From: Candidatus Calditenuaceae archaeon
GTDB taxonomy: Archaea > Thermoproteota > Nitrososphaeria_A > Caldarchaeales > Calditenuaceae
Assembly: GCA_025058175.1 (NCBI GenBank)
Contig: JANXED010000002.1
Coordinates: 44,505 to 108,504 of the forward strand
DNA: 64,000 nucleotides
Direction: 5' to 3'
Below are positions 36,534 to 44,315 of this stretch, in pieces. Every line of letters starts with the position of its first letter. Positions within the stretch are counted from its first letter, which is position 1. Under the pieces are notes generated by a model. It worked only from the letters and a program-made list of their open reading frames with translations, was not told where the DNA came from and ran no database searches. The position numbers were made by a program, and so were the translations under genes.

Positions 36534-36883
36534 TAAACATATCACATTAACTAATAATTTGATGAGAGGAGAAATGGAGAACCAAAGAGGGAGGGGGAAC
36601 TCAAGCGCCAATGACCAGTTCCCGAGTTGAACAACGGCTCTCCGCAGTAAACAGAGCATCTGAACCCATGGTATACTACGTCGCTGCTTGTGATGATGAA
36701 CGTAACCTTTTCACCTTTCCTGACTACAAACTCGTTCGGCTCGAGGATCCATGATAGAGGAACATGCAACTATACATACATCGATGTTCCACCTGATTCA
36801 TGAGGAGAGGTGAATGTTCGTGCAATAGCAGTCGGGCGCTTCGAGCACATCCCAAAAATTCCTTATTGTCGATGGGCGCGGAA
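36534..36883. other. AT-rich gap after tRNA-Cys
   Basis: 350 nt with a visibly lower GC content than either flank (runs such as ACATATCACATTAACTAATA). It contains a CoxII-like remnant on the minus strand and no intact gene. No duplicated tRNA end, insertion-sequence termini or integrase was seen. Confidence 0.6.
36551..36769 (-). pseudogene. Remnant of a CoxII-like cupredoxin (CuA) domain
   Basis: A 72-codon frame reads EPNEFVVRKGEKVTFIITSS, then DVVYHGF and directly CSVYCGEP. In cytochrome oxidase subunit II and related CuA proteins the HGF strand and the C-S-x-Y-C-G ligand loop are separated by about 30-40 residues. Those are missing here, and after CSVYCGEP the sequence loses resemblance (the downstream His/Met ligands are absent). 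No membrane helices precede it. Codon use is AT-rich (GTA, TTT, AAA), unlike neighbours. Best read as a truncated relic. A functional mini-protein is much less likely. Confidence 0.6.
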
Positions 36884-37426
36884 TCAGAGGGCCATCAGCA
36901 TGACCTCTGTCGCCTTCACCACGACCGCGACCCTGCTCCCCTTCCTAAGGCCCAGCCTCTCGACCGACTGGGTCGTGACGACCGCCCTCACGGACTGCGC
37001 GGGCTCGAGCTCCACCTCGACCATCGAGACGACGTCGCTCCTCGTCACGGAGGTGACCCTGCCGGTGAGCCTGTTCCTAGCGCTGAACACCTCCTCGATC
37101 AGCGACGCGACGAACCCGGGCCTGACGACCGACATCGCGCCGTAGTACGCGACCAAGAGCTCGCTCCCCCTCTCGGTCAGCTGGGCCCCACCTCCGCCCC
37201 TTCCGCCCCGCGACCTGACGACGAGCCTGAGGCCGGTCGTCGCCTCCGCGGACCTTATCCAGCCCAGCCCGGTCTTCAGCGTGACCCCCAGTGCCTCACA
37301 GGCCCTCGAGACCGACCCGAACCTCCTGATCCCGTCCAGCAACTCGAAGAGGTCCCTTCTGAGCCTCACGGCCCCGCTCGGGAGCTCAACCTCGACCCAT
37401 CTGCCCTCGATCTTAGCGACCGTCAT
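36884..37426 (-). CDS. modE: ModE-type molybdate/tungstate-responsive regulator
   Basis: 180 aa. The N-terminal 110 residues form the ModE LysR-like winged helix (GSVSRACEALGVTLKTGLGWIRSAE, then VRSRGGRGGGGAQLTERG). The C-terminal 65 residues form one TOBE/molbindin domain (SARNRLTGRVTSVTRSDVVSMVEVEL) that binds the oxyanion. Divergent from modA with a shared AT-rich element, the classic arrangement for an autoregulated repressor of the transporter. The ATG is about 34 nt from that element, giving a leader of only a few nt. Confidence 0.92.
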   Translation of the reverse strand: MTVAKIEGRWVEVELPSGAVRLRRDLFELLDGIRRFGSVSRACEALGVTLKTGLGWIRSAEATTGLRLVVRSRGGRGGGGAQLTERGSELLVAYYGAMSVVRPGFVASLIEEVFSARNRLTGRVTSVTRSDVVSMVEVELEPAQSVRAVVTTQSVERLGLRKGSRVAVVVKATEVMLMAL

Positions 37427-37455
37427 GTACCGTTGGGTAATTCCCTACTCCACCC

Positions 37456-37463
37456 TTAAATTT
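37456..37463. promoter_or_regulatory. Shared TATA element of modE and modA
   Basis: TTAAATTT is nearly symmetrical. Leftward it is about 34 nt from the modE ATG. Rightward it predicts a transcript start near 37487, next to the modA TTG (37489) and ATG (37498). Only 62 nt lie between the two genes. Confidence 0.55.
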
Positions 37464-37469
37464 CTACCC

Positions 37470-37482
37470 CCGGTAATACCGG
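37470..37482. promoter_or_regulatory. Perfect inverted repeat, candidate ModE operator
   Basis: CCGGTA-A-TACCGG, a 6-1-6 perfect palindrome lying between the shared TATA element and the predicted modA transcript start. A regulator bound here would block modA transcription. Assignment to ModE rests on position alone; it does not match the E. coli ModE consensus that I can recall. Confidence 0.45.
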
Positions 37483-37488
37483 CTGGCG

Positions 37489-38358
37489 TTGTTACGGATG
37501 AGGCTGTTCGTCGCGGCGGTTGCGGTCGGGCTCGCGGTCGCGGCAGCTCTGGCAGCTCTCGCGTCCATCTCATCGGATCGGAGGCGGGTGGTCGTCTTCG
37601 CGGCGCCGACGCTCTACGAGCTCGCGGCGGAGGCGGCGAGGCTCACGGGCGGGAAGGTGGACGTCGTCTCGATGGGGAGCGTGGCCGCGGTCAGGCAGGT
37701 CCAGCTCGGAAGGATCCCGGACGCGCTGGTGAGCGTCGACGCGGAGCTGGTCCAGTTCCTCCCGCGCCTCAGGAGGGTCGAGCCGCTGGGAGGTTTCAGG
37801 CTGCTCCTCCTCTGCAGGGATCGGGTCGACCTGATGGACCTCAGGCGCGTCAGGTTCGGCCTGGCAGACCCCAACACGGCCCCGATCGGGTACAGGGCGG
37901 TCGCGGCGCTCTACTGGCTCGCGGTGACCAGGAACTCGGTCGACGTCGTGGAACTCGAGAGGGCCCTCTCGGTCAGGTTCGAGCGCTCGTCGGACGGCGG
38001 TGAGGTCGTGATGAGGCTGGAGTCCTTCAGGCCCAGCGGCAACTTCCTAGTGAGGGACGACCTCGCCGGAGCCTTCCTGCTCCTCGAGAACGGCGCGGTC
38101 GACTGCGTCTTCGCCCACTCACCCTTCGTCGTCTCGAGGAGGCTCGAGGGGAGGTACGCGGTGGTCGAGATGCCGGAGGAGCTGACGTTCTTGGGGGATC
38201 CACCGGTGAGGTTCGTCGCGGTCACCGAGCTCGGCGCGGTCGATGTGAGGAGGTTCGAGGCGGTCGCGGTCTCCTTCACCGAGGCCGGCGACTCCTACCT
38301 GAGGGCCTTGACGTCCGTCGATGCAGAGAGGTTCGGGCTGGTGACCCGGGATGGATAG
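37489..38358 (+). CDS. modA: Molybdate/tungstate ABC transporter, substrate-binding protein
   Basis: 289 aa. An N-terminal hydrophobic signal/anchor (LFVAAVAVGLAVAAALAALA) is followed by a periplasmic-binding fold (VVVFAAPTLYELAAEAARLT, DALVSVDAELVQ, FGLADPNTAPIGYRAVAAL). The ADPNTAPxGYRA segment is typical of archaeal tungstate/molybdate binders (WtpA/ModA). ATG at 37498 is an alternative start. Its stop overlaps the modB start by 8 nt. Confidence 0.9.
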   Translation: MLRMRLFVAAVAVGLAVAAALAALASISSDRRRVVVFAAPTLYELAAEAARLTGGKVDVVSMGSVAAVRQVQLGRIPDALVSVDAELVQFLPRLRRVEPLGGFRLLLLCRDRVDLMDLRRVRFGLADPNTAPIGYRAVAALYWLAVTRNSVDVVELERALSVRFERSSDGGEVVMRLESFRPSGNFLVRDDLAGAFLLLENGAVDCVFAHSPFVVSRRLEGRYAVVEMPEELTFLGDPPVRFVAVTELGAVDVRRFEAVAVSFTEAGDSYLRALTSVDAERFGLVTRDG

Positions 38359-39049
38359 AGTCCAGGCCCTCTGCCTCGGAGTCTCGCTGGCCTACTTTTC
38401 TCTACTCACGGTTCCCGCGCTGCTGACGTACAGGCCCGAGTTCGAGCCCACCTTCCTCGAGGCACTGGTCAACACGGCACTCCTCGCGACCGTCTCGACC
38501 TCGGTCTCCGTCCCCCTTGGCGTGGTCCTCGCCTACGGGACGCTCCCAGCTCCCTGGAGGCTCATCGCTCCGGTCGTGACCTTCACGGTCTCGGTCCCCC
38601 ACACCGCGATCGGGGTGCTCCTTGCGCCCGCGGTCTTCGGAGCCGGGCTAGCGGACACCGCGACGGCGGTGGCGCTGGCGATGATAGTGGTCTCTACGCC
38701 GATGAGCTTCTCGGTCCTGAGGGGAGCCTTCGCGTCGCTGGGGAGCTGCTACGTCGAGTTCCTCAGGGCGATGGGGATGAGAGGGTTAGGGGTGGCCGCG
38801 ATGATGCTCAGGTCCACCAGGACCGCGCTCGTCTCCGCATCCGTCCTCACGTGGTTCAGGTCCTTCTCCGAGCTCGGTGCGCTGCTGATCCTCGCCCACA
38901 GGCCGTTGACGGTCGGCGTCTACGTCTACGAGGAGTTCCTGAGGAGGGGAGCGGGGCCGGTGATCGGGGCGTCGCTTGTCCTCGCGCTCGTGGCCCTCGC
39001 GGTCGCCATCGTCCTCGAGAGGTGGTCCGGAGACGCTGGAGGTCGTTGA
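38351..39049 (+). CDS. modB: Molybdate/tungstate ABC transporter, permease
   Basis: 232 aa with five to six membrane helices. The inner-membrane-component loop that contacts the ATPase is recognisable (SLGSCYVEFLRAMGMRGLGV). N-terminal sequence TFLEALVNTALLATVSTSVSVPLGVVLAYG is typical of ModB/CysT-type permeases. Overlaps modA upstream and the ATPase frame downstream, so modABC is one operon. Confidence 0.92.
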   Translation: MDRVQALCLGVSLAYFSLLTVPALLTYRPEFEPTFLEALVNTALLATVSTSVSVPLGVVLAYGTLPAPWRLIAPVVTFTVSVPHTAIGVLLAPAVFGAGLADTATAVALAMIVVSTPMSFSVLRGAFASLGSCYVEFLRAMGMRGLGVAAMMLRSTRTALVSASVLTWFRSFSELGALLILAHRPLTVGVYVYEEFLRRGAGPVIGASLVLALVALAVAIVLERWSGDAGGR

Positions 39050-39692
39050 CTACCTGGTGAAGGCCTACGGCCGCTCAGTATCGGTCGGGGAGCTGAGTGT
39101 GAAGGGGACGACCGCGCTGTTGGGGAGGAACGGGGCCGGGAAGACGATCCTCGCGAGGTCCCTGATGGGCTTCATCAGGCCCGCGAGGGGCAGGGTCTAC
39201 GTCGGCGGCGAGGACGTCACGGACCTCCCTCCCGAGGAGAGGCCGATCAGCTACCTCCCCCAGACGCAGGTCGCTCTCCCCCTGAGGCCCGTGTCCCAGC
39301 TCGAGCTCTTCGCTAGGCGCCACGGCTCTGACTGGAGGTGGGTCGTCGGGAGGCTGGGTCTCGAGGGGCTTCTCCGGAAGGAGGGGCTCTCCGGAGGCGA
39401 GAGGCAGCTCCTGAACCTCGCGACGGTCCTCTTGAAGAGGCCGAAGGCCCTGATCCTTGACGAGCCGACATCACACCTCGACTTCGCGAACAAGGCCATG
39501 GTCCTCGAGGCCCTGATGTCGATCGACGTTCCCATGCTCTTCATCACCCACGACCCGATAGAGGCCGCTTACCTCGCCGACGAGATCGTCGTCCTGAGGG
39601 ACGGCAAGTTGACCGGTCCCGTGAAGAACGGCATGAGGGGGTGGGCGGAGGAGGTGCTGAGGGAGGCCGGAGAGGTCCTAGGGGTCCACTAG
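38976..39692 (+). CDS. modC: Molybdate/tungstate ABC transporter, ATPase
   Basis: 238 aa from the longest start. Walker A is GRNGAGKT, the signature is LSGGERQ, Walker B is ALILDEPTS and the H-loop is FITHDPIEAA. Residues 1-20 are Ser/Arg-rich and overlap the last 74 nt of modB, so they look unnatural. The ABC fold starts at LEVVDYLVKAYG, whose first codon is CTG at 39036; the next standard start is GTG at 39057. A CTG start, or an unusually short N-terminus, is therefore likely. No extra regulatory C-terminal domain is present. Confidence 0.9.
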   Translation: MSSRSWPSRSPSSSRGGPETLEVVDYLVKAYGRSVSVGELSVKGTTALLGRNGAGKTILARSLMGFIRPARGRVYVGGEDVTDLPPEERPISYLPQTQVALPLRPVSQLELFARRHGSDWRWVVGRLGLEGLLRKEGLSGGERQLLNLATVLLKRPKALILDEPTSHLDFANKAMVLEALMSIDVPMLFITHDPIEAAYLADEIVVLRDGKLTGPVKNGMRGWAEEVLREAGEVLGVH

Positions 39693-39705
39693 AGTCCCTG
39701 GGCGC

Positions 39706-41895
39706 TCAGGCCTCCTCGATATAGTCCTCGATCGTCGGGAGCTTCAGCGGCATCCCCTTCCTCTTCCTGATCTCCGTGATGACCCTCTCGAAGAGCGAGG
39801 CCGGCACGGGGCGCCAGGCGGCGAACTCCATCCCCCAGAAGGCCTTCCCCATCGTAGCGGCCCTCATCTGGTCCGCGAGGTCTCCGGCCTCGGCAGCGGG
39901 TATCTCGCCGATCACGGTCGTGACGTACTCGGTCTGGACGACGTTCGCGATCCTGCCGCGCCTCGACGAGATGATCGAGGTCACCGCGCCCATGAAGTCC
40001 TGGGGGACCTTCACGTCGATCCTCATTATCGGCTCCAGCAGCGTCGGCTCCGCGGTCAGCATGCTGGCGTAGATGGACCTCCAGGTCGCGGGCGCTATCT
40101 GGGCGAGGCCCCTGTGGACCGGGTCCTCGTGGAGGTCGACGTTGACCAGGACAACCTTGAGGCCCCTGACCTTCTCGCCAGCTAATGGCCCCTCCTGCAC
40201 GACCCTCTGGAACCCGCTCAGGATGTAGGCCTTCGTCTCGTGGAGGTACTGGGCGCCCTTGGTCATGTCGACGAAGACGTTCCCGTTCGGGTCGATCGAC
40301 CAGACGCCCCTCGCCTCGTCCGAGTCCCACCCGTGGTCCCTCAGGATCTTCGCGATCGTCCTCCTGTCCATCTCCTCGAAGAGCTCTCCCCTCCTGATCA
40401 GCTCTACGATCTCGTCCTCGAGCTTCTCGACGTAGATGTAGATCTTGTTGTGCTTGTTAGGCGACTTGCCCTCGAAGACCTTCCCGCGCTTCAGCACCGA
40501 CTCCCTGTAGAGGATGATCGGCTTTCCGGCGACCACCTCCAGGCCGGCCTTCTGGATCCAGGTCAGGGCGATCTCGAGGTGGAGGGTCCCCATCCCGCTG
40601 ATCAGGTATTCCCCGGTCTCGGGGCGTATCGTCGTGACGAGGGTCGGGTCCTCGATCGTGAGCTTGTTCAGGAACTCGACGAGCTTAGGGAGGTCCCTGC
40701 TGTGCTTCGGCTCTATCGCGACCGTCACCACCGGGTCCGAGACGTACTTCAGCGACTCGAACGGAACCATATCGATCGTCGAGATCGTGTCCCCGGCCCT
40801 CGCGTCCTCTATCCCGAGGAGCGCCGGTATGTTGCCCGCGGGGAGCTCGTTGACTATCTCCCTGTTCGGGCCCATGTAGACGGTGACCTGCTGAACCCTC
40901 GACTCGATGTTCCTCCCCACCAGCTTAACGACGTCACCGTCCTTGATCGTACCACTGAAGAGCCTGCCCGTCGCCACCACTCCGGCTTGCGGGTCGACCT
41001 TGACGTCCGTGACGATCATGACTGGAATTCCCGAATCGCTGCACTCGATCATGTCCTTCCCGACCTCGGACTCGATGTCGCCCTTCCAGATCTTCGGGAT
41101 CCTGTAGCGCTGCGCGACGTTCGGCGACGGGTGGTTCCTCACGACCATCTCGAGCACGGCCTCGTGAAGGGGCAGGTTTTCCCTCAGCCAGTCCATGTTC
41201 CCCTCGTTGAAGGCCTTGACGATGTCGCTGAACTTGATCCCCTTCCTCTGGGCCTGCTGGAGCGTAAAGCCCCACCGGTCCTTCGAGCTGCCCATCGCGA
41301 CCGTCCCGGCCTGGAAGCTGACCTTCCAAGCGTCCCTGTACTGAGGCTCCGCGTACATCTCGATCAGCCTGTTGACCTCCAGCACGATCCTGCTGATAAT
41401 CTCCTGTATCTTGTCTGGAGTCAGCCTCAGCTCCTTGATCAATCGGTCGATCTTGTTGATGTAGAGGACCGGCCTCACCCTCTCCGCGAGGGCCTGCCTG
41501 ATGACCGTCTCGGTCTGGGTCATCACGCCCTCCACCGAGTCGACGACCACGATCGCACCGTCGATCGCCCTCAGGGCCCTCGTGACCCTCCCCGAGAAGT
41601 CGACGTGACCCGGTGTGTCTATCAGGTTGATCACGTAGGGCTTCCCGTCCATCTCGTAGTAGAGCGAGATGTTCGCGGCCTTGATCGTCATCTGCCTCTG
41701 CTGTTCCTCCTCGAGGTAGTCGAGGGCCAGCGCCCTCCCCGCGAGCGCCGGAGAGAGGAGGCCCGCCGCCGCCAGCAGCGAGTCGGTCGTCGTGGTCTTC
41801 CCGTGGTCGACGTGGGCTATGATCCCTATGTTCCTGATCTGCTCCTTGTTCCGCAGTATCTCCTTTACCTCCGAGATCTTCTTCACCCTAGGCAT
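39706..41895 (-). CDS. fusA: Translation elongation factor 2
   Basis: 729 aa from the ATG at 41893-41895, about 32 nt after a TTTTTAAG box; the frame is open 10 codons further but those look random. GTPase motifs: AHVDHGKTTT (G1), DTPGHVDF (G3), NKIDR (G4). Domain IV carries DPVHRGLAQIAPATWRSIYA, with the His that becomes diphthamide in archaeal EF-2 conserved. Translocates tRNA and mRNA on the ribosome. Convergent with modC, 13 nt apart. Confidence 0.97.
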   Translation of the reverse strand: MPRVKKISEVKEILRNKEQIRNIGIIAHVDHGKTTTTDSLLAAAGLLSPALAGRALALDYLEEEQQRQMTIKAANISLYYEMDGKPYVINLIDTPGHVDFSGRVTRALRAIDGAIVVVDSVEGVMTQTETVIRQALAERVRPVLYINKIDRLIKELRLTPDKIQEIISRIVLEVNRLIEMYAEPQYRDAWKVSFQAGTVAMGSSKDRWGFTLQQAQRKGIKFSDIVKAFNEGNMDWLRENLPLHEAVLEMVVRNHPSPNVAQRYRIPKIWKGDIESEVGKDMIECSDSGIPVMIVTDVKVDPQAGVVATGRLFSGTIKDGDVVKLVGRNIESRVQQVTVYMGPNREIVNELPAGNIPALLGIEDARAGDTISTIDMVPFESLKYVSDPVVTVAIEPKHSRDLPKLVEFLNKLTIEDPTLVTTIRPETGEYLISGMGTLHLEIALTWIQKAGLEVVAGKPIILYRESVLKRGKVFEGKSPNKHNKIYIYVEKLEDEIVELIRRGELFEEMDRRTIAKILRDHGWDSDEARGVWSIDPNGNVFVDMTKGAQYLHETKAYILSGFQRVVQEGPLAGEKVRGLKVVLVNVDLHEDPVHRGLAQIAPATWRSIYASMLTAEPTLLEPIMRIDVKVPQDFMGAVTSIISSRRGRIANVVQTEYVTTVIGEIPAAEAGDLADQMRAATMGKAFWGMEFAAWRPVPASLFERVITEIRKRKGMPLKLPTIEDYIEEA

Positions 41896-42005
41896 CCCGC
41901 ACCGCCGATCCTCCGCCCCGCTCACTTAAAAACTGAAGGACGAAAGGCGTCACGAGGGCTTCGCGCTCCTCTCTTCGGGAAGATCCACTTTGCCACCATG
42001 CCATA

Positions 42006-42080
42006 TAGCGGGGGGTGGATTTGAACCACCGATCTCCGGGTTATGAGCCCGGCGGGTTAACCTGGCTACCCTACCCCGCT
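42006..42080 (-). tRNA. Initiator tRNA-Met (anticodon CAT)
   Basis: 75 nt, no intron. Acceptor AGCGGGG/CCCCGCT gives the A1-U72 pair of archaeal initiators. The anticodon stem CCGGG/CCCGG with loop CTCATAA has the three consecutive G-C pairs of initiator tRNA. T-arm GGTGG-TTCAAAT-CCACC. Discriminator A, CCA not encoded. A GTTTAAATT element about 25-30 nt upstream (about 42103-42112) is its likely promoter. Confidence 0.95.
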
Positions 42081-42212
42081 ACCGATATACTCTCGTGCCC
42101 GCAATTTAAACTTCGCAAACTGCGCCATAAGGACCACGCGGTAGAGAAGGCGAAGCGATGCGCTCAGGCCGGCGAGGATCCCCGGCCCCGACCTCTACAC
42201 CGGAGACCTAAC

Positions 42213-42491
42213 TCAGATCTCGAACTTCTCCTCCTCGACCTCTCCGCCGGGCTTGTTGAGGCGCTCGACGGCCCACACGATCTCCTCGAGCCGCTTGTCG
42301 TTGATCAGCCTCCTGAACGTCTCCAGCTCCGGGACCGTCCTGATTATCAGACCTCTCCTCTTCTTCGGGAGGCCGTACTCGTCGACCGGGTTGATCTCGA
42401 CGATCAGCGCTGCGGGCTTCCTCTTCCCCGCAGGCGTCCAGATGACGAACGCTCGACCACACAGATCGCGATAAGTTCGCCGCGGCGTCAC
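42213..42491 (-). CDS. Conserved-looking small protein of unknown function
   Basis: 92 aa. GTG start, about 31 nt after a TTATTTATC box, which is the usual leaderless geometry here. Sequence such as LCGRAFVIWTPAG, AALIVEINPVDEYGLPKKRRGLIIRT and LETFRRLINDKRLEEIVWAVERLN looks like a small alpha/beta soluble protein, with an acidic tail. No family recognised. Confidence 0.6.
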   Translation of the reverse strand: MTPRRTYRDLCGRAFVIWTPAGKRKPAALIVEINPVDEYGLPKKRRGLIIRTVPELETFRRLINDKRLEEIVWAVERLNKPGGEVEEEKFEI

Positions 42492-42920
42492 CAGATCCGG
42501 TCCCGCATTCTATTGGGACGATAAATAACATAAAACTGAGCGAGCGGACCTCTTCGTGTCGACGAGCGCTGAACGCGCTCGGGCCTATGAACGCCCTCCG
42601 CCCCTGCTCAGCGAGAACTGAGTCGACTGTCGGCAGCACGCCCCGCCCCTTGAAGGGCGACCCACGGACGCTCAATACGCCCCTCCGAGTCCGCGAACTT
42701 CGCTAAACGGATGTCCAGTGCTGTTATGTCATTTGCTAAGTCGCATGGGTGCTTATTATCTAATGATCACAGCATACTCGCCTTTACCGATTCAAATGTA
42801 CGCCATTATAGAACTCTTCACGATTTGTGTCCACAGACTTAACGCACCGGGCTTGATCGCAGGCCGGTGATATGAATAGGCAAGGTTAATATAATAGCAG
42901 CAGACGGGGGCGCGGCAGCG
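42492..42920. other. Long intergenic region before the glutamate synthase locus
   Basis: 429 nt. The left part (to about 42700) is GC-rich without a credible frame. The right part (about 42710-42900) is AT-rich (TGCTTATTATCTAATGATCA, ATTATAGAAC) and ends with the TATA box of the leader ORF. A regulatory RNA or degraded gene is possible; no tRNA, box C/D pattern or known riboswitch was recognised. Confidence 0.5.
42886..42893 (+). promoter_or_regulatory. TATA box of the glutamate synthase operon
   Basis: TTAATATA, centred about 31 nt before the ATG at 42921 and about 75 nt before the GTG of the first glutamate synthase gene. The predicted transcript start is near 42916, so the first codon reached is that of the short leader ORF. 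Confidence 0.55.
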
Positions 42921-42968
42921 ATGCTAAAGGACGGACAGAAGCCGCGAGGGGGTGTCCATAAGCCGTGA
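42921..42968 (+). CDS. Possible 15-aa leader peptide
   Basis: ATG to TGA, coding [15 protein letters not shown]. It begins about 5 nt after the predicted transcript start and its stop TGA overlaps the GTG start of the downstream glutamate synthase gene (GTGA at 42965-42968), the same coupling seen between real genes here. Could be a translational-coupling leader. The residue content (no Gln/Glu/Asn run) gives no attenuation logic, and chance is possible. Confidence 0.35.
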   Translation: MLKDGQKPRGGVHKP

Positions 42969-44269
42969 AGGAGGCGGTATCGGTGTCGGAAGGACGGGCG
43001 GTCGTAGCGAGCTACCTGAGACTTCCTAAGAGGGAGGCGATCGAGTTCTGGAACGACGATCGTATAACGCATATTAGAGCTTTGGCGACAACTGGAAAGC
43101 CTCAGTTCGTTTGGGACCCTTGCAAAGAGGGGTCGCGGAGGGTCTTGGACAGGGTGAAGTTCAGGGCGGAGCTCGAGGACCGCGGGGACCAGGTGGACGC
43201 GACGGAGCCCGGAGACGGATTCGACGTCTCAGTGGAGATCGGATACGGGAGGATCTGGATGGCGGCTCCCCTCTACCTCGGGGACATGTCGTTCGGCGCG
43301 CTGAGCGGCGTCCCTAACGTCGCGCTCGCGAGGGCTGCGGACGAGACCTACACCCTCTGCGGGATCGGGGAGGGAGGAGTCCACCCCGATGTCGGGAGGT
43401 GCAGGAGGATCTTCGTCCAGTGGGCCTCGGCGAGGTTCGGGCTGGACCTGGGAGCGCTCAGGCTCGGGATGGGAACGGTCATCAAGATCGGGCAGGGAGC
43501 GAAGCCGGGGATAGGTGGGCACCTGCCAGGGACCAAGGTCGTAGAGGTCATCTCGAGGACTAGGAGGATCCCGGTCGGGGTCGACGCGATATCACCGGCG
43601 CCGCACCACGACATTTACTCGATCGAGGACCTGGAGCAGAGGATCTGGGCCCTGAAGGAGGCTACGGGCAAGCCGGTCTTCGTGAAGGTCGCCGCGACCA
43701 ATTACGTCCCCTATGTCGCCGCCGGCGTCGCGAGGATGGGCGCCGACGGGATCATCATCGACGGCCACGGCGCAGGGACCGGCGCGGCTCCATGGGTCGT
43801 GAGGGACAACGTCGGCATACCGATTGAGCTCGCGGTCTCCTCAGTGGATAGGATGCTGAGGAGGGAGGGCATGAGGGAAGGCTTCACGGTCATCGCGGCG
43901 GGGAGGGTCAGCAGCGCCGAGGACACTGCGAAGCTGATGGCGCTCGGGGCCGACTGCGTCTCCATAGCCACCGCGGCGCTCATCGCGATGGGGTGCGTCA
44001 TGGTCCACAAGTGCCACTTGGGCTTCTGCCCCGCAGTCCTGACCAACAGGATAGAGGACGACCCGAGGAAGGTGCTCTCGCTTGAGACGGCGACGAGGTG
44101 GGTCGTGAACCTGATCAAGGGGTGGTCGGCTGAGCTGAAGCTGATCCTCGAGAGGATCGGCGTGAACAGCGTCAGGGAGCTCGTCGGGAGGAGGGACCTG
44201 CTGGTCGCTGACGGCGTCTCTGAGGACTCGAGGAGGGCGATGGGCCTCGAGGGGCGAGGTCTGGACTAA
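42965..44269 (+). CDS. gltB: Glutamate synthase FMN-domain protein (GltB central/FMN domain)
   Basis: 434 aa. FMN-binding TIM barrel of glutamate synthase as a stand-alone subunit: [84 protein letters not shown] and [26 protein letters not shown]. The late cysteines resemble the 3Fe-4S ligands of the enzyme (C-x5-C pattern). Takes ammonia from the amidotransferase subunit to aminate 2-oxoglutarate. GTG start coupled to the leader ORF; an internal GTG (42991) is an alternative. Confidence 0.9.
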   Translation: MKEAVSVSEGRAVVASYLRLPKREAIEFWNDDRITHIRALATTGKPQFVWDPCKEGSRRVLDRVKFRAELEDRGDQVDATEPGDGFDVSVEIGYGRIWMAAPLYLGDMSFGALSGVPNVALARAADETYTLCGIGEGGVHPDVGRCRRIFVQWASARFGLDLGALRLGMGTVIKIGQGAKPGIGGHLPGTKVVEVISRTRRIPVGVDAISPAPHHDIYSIEDLEQRIWALKEATGKPVFVKVAATNYVPYVAAGVARMGADGIIIDGHGAGTGAAPWVVRDNVGIPIELAVSSVDRMLRREGMREGFTVIAAGRVSSAEDTAKLMALGADCVSIATAALIAMGCVMVHKCHLGFCPAVLTNRIEDDPRKVLSLETATRWVVNLIKGWSAELKLILERIGVNSVRELVGRRDLLVADGVSEDSRRAMGLEGRGLD

Positions 44270-44315
44270 GGAGCTCGCGTCGAGGCTCAGGCAGCTCTCC
44301 GGAGCCGAAGGCAAG

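Noticed and set aside
36462..36883. Integrated element bounded by tRNA-Cys repeats
   Set aside because: No repeat of the tRNA 3' end, no integrase and no other mobile genes were found; only the composition change and the relic remain.
39706..41895. Loss of the diphthamide site in EF-2
   Set aside because: Considered because some archaea lack it; the His in DPVHRG is present.
40240..42024. 594-aa open frame antisense to EF-2
   Set aside because: EF-2 is unmistakable on the other strand; the antisense frame is a product of high GC and gives only Asp/Val/Leu/Arg-rich sequence with no family features.
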